DNA of 6,200 nt from Phycisphaerales bacterium (GTDB lineage Bacteria > Planctomycetota > Phycisphaerae > Phycisphaerales > SM1A02): positions 1 to 6,200 of the forward strand of contig SLDM01000041.1 of NCBI GenBank assembly GCA_007125255.1, given 5' to 3'. Under the pieces are notes generated by a model. That model did not search any database. It saw nothing but the letters and a program-made list of their open reading frames with translations, and had not been told where the DNA came from. Shown one piece after another: positions 1-4,887 of this stretch. Position 1 is the stretch's first letter. Each line of letters opens with the position of its first letter. The position numbers and the translations under genes are program-made.

Positions 1-1
1 C

Positions 2-934
2 CTATCGCCGCGCGATCGTCTGTTCAATCCGCGCCGCGACCTCGACGGTGTCATCCTGCCGGCAGCAGACGAGGAAATAGGCCAGCTCCGAATCGCTGGT
101 CAGCAGAACCTGCTTGCGGCAACGCTCGCCGGTGTGCACGTGGCTCCACTGCCCGATGGCGGCCGCCCGGTGATCGCCCGACACCGCCACCTGGTCGGTT
201 CGCATGACGAAGATGCTGACCTGGCGGCGCGAATCGGTCTCGTCGCAGGTCGCCCGGTACATCAGATGGGCCGAATGCCCGCGCTCACGATTCTCGCAGA
301 CACCGGCACCGACGAACTCGAAGCCGAGATCGGTCAGATCGAAAATGGTCGCCTGATCGACGTCGAAAAACTCGCTGAGCTTGAGGGCGGCCTGATCCAT
401 CTGCTGGCAGGAGAACTTGCTGGCAAAGTGCTCCTCGTCGATCGAGCAGCGATCGTGCTCGACGATTGCCCACTGCGCGGTGTCACTCGCCGGCGTGCCG
501 AGCGAGGAGCGCTGAGACGGGAGATTGTCAATCGGCGTGCCGAACATTCCCACCGCAATCACCGCCGCGATGGTCAGAATGACCACGGCGACCGCGGCAA
601 AGCTGATCTGTTTCGGGCGGCGGAAGTACTCGATGATCCAGTCGATCGGACCGGGCCGGCGCGAATCAGGCGCCACGGCCATCCCGGCCGGCGCGTCGGA
701 GTGGTCTTCCGCGGCGGCCGTCGCCATCGCCCGCACCTGCGCCCGGAGGTCCTCGGGTGCGGTGACGTCGGCAAACGTGTCGCCGACGCACCGGCGCAAT
801 TGGCCGATGGCGGCAACGAACGCTCTGGCCTCTTCGTCGCCGTCCAGGAACTGTTCGACCTGTTCGCTTTCGGCGGCGTCGAGTTCGCCGTCGCAGTAGG
901 CTTGCAGTCGCGAGATGTCAGGCTGGTGCGTCAT
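2..934 (-). CDS. Anti-sigma factor-like single-pass membrane protein with Cys-rich outer domain
   Basis: A 310-residue protein lying downstream of an ECF sigma gene on the same strand. It probably binds that sigma factor at the membrane and releases it on a signal. Residues 8-50 resemble the N-terminal anti-sigma helices, with the typical opening LQAYCDGELDAAE. The zinc-binding H-x3-C-x2-C positions of many such proteins are replaced here: EQFLDGDEEAR at 27-37 has F, D and A where H, C and C would stand. One hydrophobic segment spans about 110-131 (ISFAAVAVVILTIAAVIAVG), preceded by basic residues (FRRPK), so the N-terminus should be cytoplasmic and residues 132-310 outside. The outer part has seven cysteines (163, 176, 213, 230, 272, 290, 291) and matches no domain I recognise. 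The ATG has no strong Shine-Dalgarno sequence, but it is placed right for the conserved opening. TAG stop at 2-4. The role rests on the N-terminal resemblance, topology and context; the outer domain's function is unknown. Confidence 0.75.
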   Translation of the reverse strand: MTHQPDISRLQAYCDGELDAAESEQVEQFLDGDEEARAFVAAIGQLRRCVGDTFADVTAPEDLRAQVRAMATAAAEDHSDAPAGMAVAPDSRRPGPIDWIIEYFRRPKQISFAAVAVVILTIAAVIAVGMFGTPIDNLPSQRSSLGTPASDTAQWAIVEHDRCSIDEEHFASKFSCQQMDQAALKLSEFFDVDQATIFDLTDLGFEFVGAGVCENRERGHSAHLMYRATCDETDSRRQVSIFVMRTDQVAVSGDHRAAAIGQWSHVHTGERCRKQVLLTSDSELAYFLVCCRQDDTVEVAARIEQTIARR

Positions 935-1046
935 GGCTCAGGTTCGTGGGGCTGGCTGGTTGCAATACGTGCGGTCGTTCGGTCCCGGAGATGCTCTGAC
1001 TCTTGAGGGTAATTCTGTGCGTGGCTTGTCGTGGCTGTTTTCAAAT

Positions 1047-1120
1047 AGGTCAGGATTCAGGCAGGTCAGGATTCAGGCAGGTCAGGATTCAGGCAGGTCA
1101 GGATTCAGACAGATCAGGAA
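1047..1120. repeat. 16-bp tandem repeat, about 4.6 copies
   Basis: The unit is AGGTCAGGATTCAGGC on the plus strand. Copies at 1047-1062, 1063-1078 and 1079-1094 are identical. The copy at 1095-1110 differs by one base (GGC to GAC near its end), and a partial, more diverged copy runs 1111-1120 (AGATCAGGAA). TCAGG occurs twice in each full unit, so there is also a sub-repeat. The array is noncoding and has no internal inverted repeat. The gradient of decay towards the sigma gene suggests growth by slippage at the other end. A role as a protein-binding array is possible but not shown. Confidence 0.95.
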
Positions 1121-1163
1121 CGGACGGAGCGGGAACCGGCGGTCGGCGGTCGGCCGCCGGCAT

Positions 1164-1183
1164 GGGCCGGCGTGGGCCGGCGT
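1164..1183. repeat. 10-bp direct duplication
   Basis: GGGCCGGCGT is present twice without a gap. A separate 7-bp duplication, GGTCGGC twice, lies close by at 1141-1154. Both are in the noncoding spacer and look like independent slippage events in GC-rich sequence. Confidence 0.85.
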
Positions 1184-1197
1184 TCCGCGGGGCGATT

Positions 1198-1216
1198 CCC
1201 GACGGCGCCCGTCGGG
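1198..1216 (-). terminator. Perfect 8-bp-stem hairpin downstream of the sigma gene, possible terminator or attenuator
   Basis: CCCGACGG and CCGTCGGG pair perfectly around a 3-base loop. The hairpin begins 59 bases after the stop codon of the sigma gene, in its direction of transcription. The stem is all GC except one A-T pair and should be stable in RNA. No T-tract follows on the minus strand (next bases AATCGCC), so it is not a textbook Rho-independent terminator. It could be an imperfect terminator, an attenuator that lowers anti-sigma expression relative to sigma, or an RNA-stabilising 3' structure. The pairing is certain; the function is inferred. Confidence 0.35.
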
Positions 1217-1275
1217 TTATGGCATGCCGGGATGAGACGGACGGGAACGGCCTGGGTCGGCCGGGGTCCCTGAGT

Positions 1276-1839
1276 TCACGGACTGTCTGGAGAACCACCC
1301 TTCAGCCCTTTTTCTTCGGCAAAATCTGACAATTGTTCCATGAGCAGTGTCCGCGCCCGGTGCAGCCGGCTCATCACGGTTCCGATAGGCACCTCCTGGA
1401 TCTCGGCGATCTCCCGGTACTTCAGACCCTCGACACCCCAGAGCAGCAGGACGGACCGATATTCCGGCTTGAGCTGATGAATCGCCTCCTTCAGCCGCTC
1501 GTCCACGTGCTCCCAGTCGAGCGCCTCGAGATCCCACGCCGGCTCCGGTTCGTTCGGCTGGGGGATCCGGGTCGTGGCCTCCGGGAAGCTTTCCACCGGA
1601 GTGGGCCGCCGCCGGGTCTTGCTGATATGCGTGTAGAAGACGTTGTGGAGAATCTTGAACAGCCACGGGCGGATCCCCCCGCCCTGCTCCTCGAACCGGG
1701 CCGATGCCCGCAGCGCCTTCAGATAGGTCTCCTGAACTAGATCCGAAGCCTCCTCCGGATGCCGGGCGAGCTGCATCGCCATGCGGTACACCGCATCGAG
1801 GTGCTCGAGCGCGAGATTCTCAAACTTCTTCCGTTCCAA
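1276..1839 (-). CDS. ECF-type RNA polymerase sigma factor (sigma-70 family)
   Basis: A 187-residue sigma factor with only regions 2 and 4, the layout of the extracytoplasmic-function group. It would direct RNA polymerase to a stress or signal regulon. Region 2 covers about 8-75 and includes DLVQETYLKAL (33-43) and IRPWLFKILHN (56-66), the core-binding and -10-recognition helices. A linker rich in Pro and Glu (78-112) precedes region 4 (about 115-168), whose helix-turn-helix YREIAEIQEVPIGTVMSRLHRAR-type segment reads the -35 element. The start is TTG: an in-frame TGA lies just upstream at 1851-1849, GAGG sits 8-9 bases before the TTG, and the next in-frame ATG (residue 20) would cut into region 2. 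There is no long C-terminal extension, unlike the ECF41 and ECF42 groups. An anti-sigma-like gene follows after 341 bases, and an exported thioredoxin-fold gene is divergent. The exact ECF group is not assigned. Confidence 0.93.
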   Translation of the reverse strand: MERKKFENLALEHLDAVYRMAMQLARHPEEASDLVQETYLKALRASARFEEQGGGIRPWLFKILHNVFYTHISKTRRRPTPVESFPEATTRIPQPNEPEPAWDLEALDWEHVDERLKEAIHQLKPEYRSVLLLWGVEGLKYREIAEIQEVPIGTVMSRLHRARTLLMEQLSDFAEEKGLKGGSPDSP

Positions 1840-1840
1840 C

Positions 1841-1851
1841 GATCGTCCTCA
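1841..1851 (-). promoter_or_regulatory. Ribosome binding site deciding the TTG start of the sigma gene
   Basis: Read on the minus strand, ATGAGGACGATCG directly precedes TTG at 1839-1837. The GAGG core lies at a good distance from TTG. The ATG within this string is out of frame with the sigma coding sequence, and TGA within the same string closes the sigma frame upstream, which leaves TTG as the first usable start. Confidence 0.6.
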
Positions 1852-1910
1852 TGGGAAGGCCCGAGTGCGGCACCGCCGGCTCAGTCCTTTTCAGGTGGGA
1901 ACGCGGCCCC

Positions 1911-1937
1911 GATCGAATCATCCGCGCCGTTTCGACA
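1911..1937 (-). promoter_or_regulatory. Possible ECF-type promoter of the sigma gene (autoregulation)
   Basis: On the minus strand TGTCGA (1937-1932) is followed after 16 bases by CGATC (1915-1911). This bipartite arrangement and spacing look like ECF sigma promoters, and I recall a similar TGTCGA / CGA(T)C pair for the ECF42 group. The present sigma factor lacks the C-terminal extension of that group, so the likeness may be chance. It would put the transcript start roughly 65 bases before the TTG codon. TGTCGA is not seen upstream of the divergent plus-strand gene. Confidence 0.25.
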
Positions 1938-2166
1938 CCGAATGTGAACCGGGCATGATCCGCGAACTGCTCCGGCGTGGCAACTCCACCGCGTTTCTGG
2001 AGGGGCCGTTGAACGCCGGGCACGACCCGGGAGGCCCCCGGCGGCACTTCTTCTCCTTCGACTGGCGGAACCCATGTGGTATGGTGAATATCGCATCGTG
2101 TTGCAGATTCTGCGTCCCGGCCGCGCATTTCATCCGGGCGGCCTCCAGAGACCCGCCGGCGTTTGG

Positions 2167-2216
2167 CCAGACCTGGGCCAGACCTGGGCCAGTCCTGGAA
2201 CAGTCCTGGGCCAGAC
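2167..2216. repeat. 11-bp tandem array of CCAG/CTGG inverted repeats
   Basis: The unit CCAGACCTGGG is exact at 2167-2177 and 2178-2188, then appears as CCAGTCCTGGA (2189-2199), ACAGTCCTGGG (2200-2210) and a partial CCAGAC (2211-2216). Each unit holds CCAG and CTGG as a small inverted repeat with a 2-base centre. The array ends about 18 bases before the ribosome binding site of the thioredoxin-fold gene, so it is probably in its 5' leader or promoter. The period is close to one turn of DNA helix, which would place identical sites on one face. In RNA it could form several alternative hairpins. Confidence 0.9.
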
Positions 2217-2234
2217 AACCGTCAGGCGAAGATG

Positions 2235-2239
2235 AGGAG
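2235..2239 (+). promoter_or_regulatory. Ribosome binding site of the thioredoxin-fold gene
   Basis: AGGAG lies six bases before the ATG at 2246, an ideal spacing. It supports this start, which also begins a proper signal peptide. Confidence 0.8.
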
Positions 2240-2245
2240 TGAAAC

Positions 2246-3583
2246 ATGTTCCAGAAGTCCCGTCACCGGCCCCGCGCTCTCACCCTTGCCTGTCTGGCGC
2301 TGAGTCTTCTCCTGCTCCCCGCCGGAACCCTTGCCGATGAGCCGGCCGGATGCGGAGCGTTCACGGAGCTCTCCTATGACGAGGCGAGATGGAAAGCCGA
2401 GGATCAGGGACTGGTCTTCCTGGTCTACGCCACGGCGTCGTGGTGCGCCCCCTGCCAGCGGATGCAGCAGACGACCTGGCAGGATGAGGAACTGATTGCC
2501 CTGATCCACCAGCTCGCGGTGGTGTACCGGCTCGATGTCGATAAGGAGCGTACGCGTGCGCTTGAGCACGACGTGCAGGCGCTGCCGACGATGATCGCCT
2601 ACCGGGACGGTGAGGAGTTCGAGCGCATCCTCGGGGCCCGCGATGCGGACTCCATGATGGCGTGGATTGGCAACGTGAAGAAAGGGGAGCGAACCGTCGC
2701 GCCCCGCGCCCCGCGAGCAGCGCCAGACGCGGTGGATCCGAATGAGAAGGACGCCGAGGACATTCAGCAACGCCTGGAGAGCGCGCGACGCCTTCTACGC
2801 ACGCGGCAGCTCGACGAGGCGACCGAGGAGTTTCTCTGGCTCTGGCAGAACATGCTGGAGCACTCTCCCTCCATGTACGGCGTCCGCCTCTCCTTCTTCA
2901 TCGGTGATCTGAAGCGACTCTTCGCAGCGCACGAACCCGCCCGCCAACCCTTCGCGAAACTGCGCGATGAACTGGAAACGCGCATGGGTGAGGGGAGGAG
3001 AATCGATCGGGAAGAGATCGTGGACTGGAAGCACCTGAGTCAGGCGCTGGGAGAAGAGGATCGTCCGCTCGAGTGGTACGAAGCGCACAAGGACAACCCT
3101 GAGCTGAGAGAGATCGTCCGGCAGCTCGAACCGACCGTCTACAATCTGCTGGTGGCGCGGAACCGCTGGTCCGAAGCGGGCCGGCTGGTGCGCAACCCGC
3201 AGAGGCGAATCCAGCGCGAGCTGCGAAATCTGGACCTGATTCGGGATCTGCCCGAGCACATGGACGATGAGCGTGTCGCGGGTGTTCAGCAGCGCATGCT
3301 GAAGTGGACCAGGGAGTCCGGCAGCAGGCTCTACACGTCACTGCTTGCCGCGGATCGTCATGAGTCGGCCGAGCTGGTCGCCCGGGCGCTGCTGGAACGC
3401 ATGGAGAGTCCGGAAACACTGCGCACGCTCCTCGAGACCACCCTGGACGCTGGGTTCGTCCACGAGCACCAGCTGGCATGGCTGGAAGAGGCCGCGATCG
3501 CCGAGATCGAAGATGAAGCGGTCCGCAGGGCCCTTGAGCGTCACGGCGAGACCATCCGCGAGAAGCTGCCCCGGACCATGTGA
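2246..3583 (+). CDS. Exported thioredoxin-fold protein with long helical C-terminal region
   Basis: A 445-residue protein. Residues 1-30 form a signal peptide: basic start (KSRHRPR), hydrophobic core (LACLALSLLLLPAG), then a likely cleavage near TLA-DEP, so it should act outside the cytoplasm. Residues about 38-147 form a thioredoxin-type domain: WCAPC at 66-70 provides the redox-active cysteines 67 and 70, followed by a conserved TTWQDEEL segment, LDVDKE (96-101) and the cis-proline motif LPT (113-115). This resembles the Thioredoxin_7 / DUF255-like group. Both cysteines are present, so disulfide exchange is likely. From 160 to 445 it is charged and largely alpha-helical, perhaps TPR-like, with no cysteine and no family I can name. 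It may bind substrate or partner. The gene is divergent from the sigma gene and ends 33 bases from a convergent gene. Redox function is well supported; substrate unknown. Confidence 0.85.
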   Translation: MFQKSRHRPRALTLACLALSLLLLPAGTLADEPAGCGAFTELSYDEARWKAEDQGLVFLVYATASWCAPCQRMQQTTWQDEELIALIHQLAVVYRLDVDKERTRALEHDVQALPTMIAYRDGEEFERILGARDADSMMAWIGNVKKGERTVAPRAPRAAPDAVDPNEKDAEDIQQRLESARRLLRTRQLDEATEEFLWLWQNMLEHSPSMYGVRLSFFIGDLKRLFAAHEPARQPFAKLRDELETRMGEGRRIDREEIVDWKHLSQALGEEDRPLEWYEAHKDNPELREIVRQLEPTVYNLLVARNRWSEAGRLVRNPQRRIQRELRNLDLIRDLPEHMDDERVAGVQQRMLKWTRESGSRLYTSLLAADRHESAELVARALLERMESPETLRTLLETTLDAGFVHEHQLAWLEEAAIAEIEDEAVRRALERHGETIREKLPRTM

Positions 3584-3600
3584 TGGCCCTTGGCCGCAGC

Positions 3601-3616
3601 CGCCCCGTGGCGGGCG
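3601..3616. repeat. Short hairpin between convergent genes
   Basis: CGCCC (3601-3605) pairs with GGGCG (3612-3616) across a 6-base loop in the 33-bp gap between the stops at 3583 and 3617. It could end transcription from both sides, but neither strand has a T-tract, so this is only a possible terminator. Confidence 0.25.
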
Positions 3617-4771
3617 CTACGGCCACGGCCAGGGTTCATCGGCGACGACGATCGCGCTGATGCGCCAGTAGCCGTAGCCCGGCTCGGCATTCTCCCCATC
3701 GGCCGGATCAACCGGATCAACCGGATCAGGGGGGCGAATATCCTCGACCAGAAGTTCGATCTCATGTTCACCCGGCGTCAGCTCGGGCAGAGGGATCAGC
3801 TTCGGCTCGACGATCAGACCCGGATTCCAGCCGCTGCGGTCGAGATCGCTCGACCAGACCTCCCGGTCGCCGACGACGAATCGCCCGCTGGTCGGGTTGA
3901 GCGAGCGCAACTCGCCGCCGCCTTCCGACCACGGCCGCCAGCTCGCGACCGTCTCACCGTTGATGCGCAGCACGTGCCGGCGCGTGACAAACTCATCGCC
4001 CCCCCGCCCGTCGGTGGCGTGACCGGTCGTGAGAATGCGCAGGCGCGGACGATCGAGCCCCTCGGGAATGCGCACCCGCGAGCGGACCGCCGGTTGGTCC
4101 GCGGTGAGGCCCCGCATGAAGAAAAGGGGCGCGGCGAACGCGGGACGCCGGAACCCGACGCCCTCCCGGGTGAAGTCGAGCGTGAGCGTCAACTCCCACG
4201 CGGGATTCGCATAGGTATCGACGAACGCCCGCAGGCGCACGTCACCGTGAAGCATCGGCGCGAGCGCAGTGAGATCGGCGGTATAGACGGCCGGTCCGCC
4301 GAACGGGGTTATGAATCGGATCAGCTCGATCGACGCCGGCCCCGATTCATCGCGTTCATCGTGGCCGAACAGGGCCCGGTGTTCCTCGCTGACCTCATCG
4401 AGCACCAGGTTGATGCTGCCCAGCCGCGTCCAGGGGTCACCCGGCCGCACCTGCGCGCCGTCGCCGATCAACCGCGGCTCGACGAGAACGGTGGCGATGA
4501 TGCGCCGGGCATCCCGCATGTGACGCGGGGGATCGGGTAATCGCACGGTGCGCTCGACGGACTGGCCGTGCATCCGCCGCAGGCCGTGCTCCGACTCGTA
4601 AGCGAGCGGGCGCTCCCAGTCGACATCGATCGGCACCTCGTCAAAAACAGTGATCGTGCGATCCTCGGCCGCCGGCGCGGCCGCCAGGGGCCCGAGCGCG
4701 AGAATCGCCCAGACCGCCGGCTGCCGCGGAACGCGCAACATTCGCCTGCACAGGATCGAGAGCATGGCCAT
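3617..4771 (-). CDS. Exported PNGase F-like two-domain protein, divergent active site
   Basis: A 384-residue protein. PNGase F cleaves N-glycans from asparagine. The start at 4771 or the ATG two codons later (4765) both follow GGAAAGG; both give a signal peptide with core AVWAILALGPLAAAPA and a cut near residues 34-35. Recalled PNGase F motifs align along its length: ITVFDEV for IKTFDKV, RFITPFG for RFITPYW, VRLRAFVDTY for TELKIYTETW, LTTGHATDGRGGDEF for the GWGHA...GCAEW stretch, DRSGWNPG for DRAGWCPG, and YWRISAIVVAD for FYAISSFVIAK. This supports the two beta-jellyroll domains. Of the catalytic residues, Glu206 is kept (E260 here), Glu118 becomes Asp (D185), and the key Asp60 becomes Thr (T115 in DPWTRLG). 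Trp251 is kept (W315); Trp191 and Trp207 are not. The mature protein has no cysteine, whereas PNGase F has three disulfides. A short DPVDPVDP stretch lies near the C-terminus. Family placement is fairly sure; amidase activity is doubtful and binding or another bond specificity is possible. Confidence 0.65.
   Translation of the reverse strand: MAMLSILCRRMLRVPRQPAVWAILALGPLAAAPAAEDRTITVFDEVPIDVDWERPLAYESEHGLRRMHGQSVERTVRLPDPPRHMRDARRIIATVLVEPRLIGDGAQVRPGDPWTRLGSINLVLDEVSEEHRALFGHDERDESGPASIELIRFITPFGGPAVYTADLTALAPMLHGDVRLRAFVDTYANPAWELTLTLDFTREGVGFRRPAFAAPLFFMRGLTADQPAVRSRVRIPEGLDRPRLRILTTGHATDGRGGDEFVTRRHVLRINGETVASWRPWSEGGGELRSLNPTSGRFVVGDREVWSSDLDRSGWNPGLIVEPKLIPLPELTPGEHEIELLVEDIRPPDPVDPVDPADGENAEPGYGYWRISAIVVADEPWPWP
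3703..3728. repeat. 9-bp in-frame tandem repeat encoding Asp-Pro-Val
   Basis: CCGGATCAA at 3703-3711 and 3712-3720, then CCGGATCA at 3721-3728. On the minus strand this encodes the DPVDPVDP tract in a loop just before the last strand of the PNGase F-like protein. Being a multiple of three, it can vary in copy number without breaking the frame. Confidence 0.85.
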
Positions 4772-4852
4772 ACCTTTCCGACACCGCGGCTGCGGTGAGT
4801 CATCCCTGCTTTCGGCCGGATCGGGGGTGAAAATTGAACCCGCGAACGATCG

Positions 4853-4868
4853 GCCGGAGAATTCCGGC
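4853..4868. repeat. 6-bp-stem hairpin between the DUF21 gene and the PNGase F-like gene
   Basis: GCCGGA and TCCGGC pair perfectly around GAAT, 20 bases past the stop of the DUF21 gene. No T-tract follows on the minus strand, so it is a weak candidate for a terminator of the DUF21 operon. The 116-bp gap suggests that the PNGase F-like gene may have its own promoter, but none is clear. Confidence 0.3.
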
Positions 4869-4887
4869 GGAGCGGCTGGAGGTGGAA

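Larger units (their letters stand above)
935..1275. other. Spacer between sigma and anti-sigma genes, rich in short tandem repeats
   Basis: This is 341 bases without a convincing gene. It holds a 16-bp tandem repeat (1047-1120), a 7-bp duplication GGTCGGC (1141-1154), a 10-bp duplication GGGCCGGCGT (1164-1183), a perfect hairpin (1198-1216) and an 8-bp palindrome GGCATGCC (1221-1228). A relatively AT-rich patch lies near 1036-1048. Read on the minus strand, towards the anti-sigma gene, it contains TTGAAA as a possible -35 element, but I found no -10 box at an acceptable distance. ECF sigma and anti-sigma genes usually abut or overlap, so a spacer this long is uncommon and may mean separate control of the second gene. 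Confidence 0.7.
1840..2245. other. Divergent intergenic region with promoters for sigma and thioredoxin-fold genes
   Basis: This is 406 bases between divergent genes, so it must hold at least one promoter in each direction. No reading frame here looks like a real protein. Plus-strand candidate for the thioredoxin-fold gene: TCGACT (2058-2063), 16 bases, then TATGGT (2080-2085). Each box matches the housekeeping consensus at four of six positions, so the call is weak. An alternative on the same strand is an ECF-like GGAACC at 2067-2072, without a clear partner. The minus-strand candidate and the 11-bp repeat array are listed separately. The sequence from about 1975 to 2060 is GC-rich and shows nothing I can name. 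Confidence 0.5.

Noticed and set aside
134..1006. 290-residue plus-strand open frame opposite the anti-sigma gene
   Set aside because: It is antisense to a gene with recognisable domains, rich in Arg and Gly as expected from GC-rich shadow frames, and resembles no protein.
1047..1120. CRISPR array
   Set aside because: The repeats are contiguous 16-bp units without spacers, and there are no cas genes nearby.
1098..1298. 66-residue minus-strand open frame overlapping the end of the sigma gene
   Set aside because: Its sequence is Pro/Arg-rich low complexity, it overlaps the sigma 3' end in another frame and has no convincing ribosome binding site.
2100..2130. Housekeeping promoter with TTGCAG at 2101-2106
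   Set aside because: The sequence at the proper distance is GC-rich and gives no acceptable -10 box.
1781..2242. Plus-strand 153-residue frame across the divergent spacer
   Set aside because: It overlaps the sigma start antisense, crosses the 11-bp repeat array and shows no domain or composition of a real protein. The 132- and 109-residue minus-strand frames in the same area fail for the same reasons.
3590..4540. 316-residue plus-strand frame opposite the PNGase F-like gene
   Set aside because: The opposite strand has a signal peptide and family motifs along its full length; this frame is a shadow rich in Arg, Asp and Pro.
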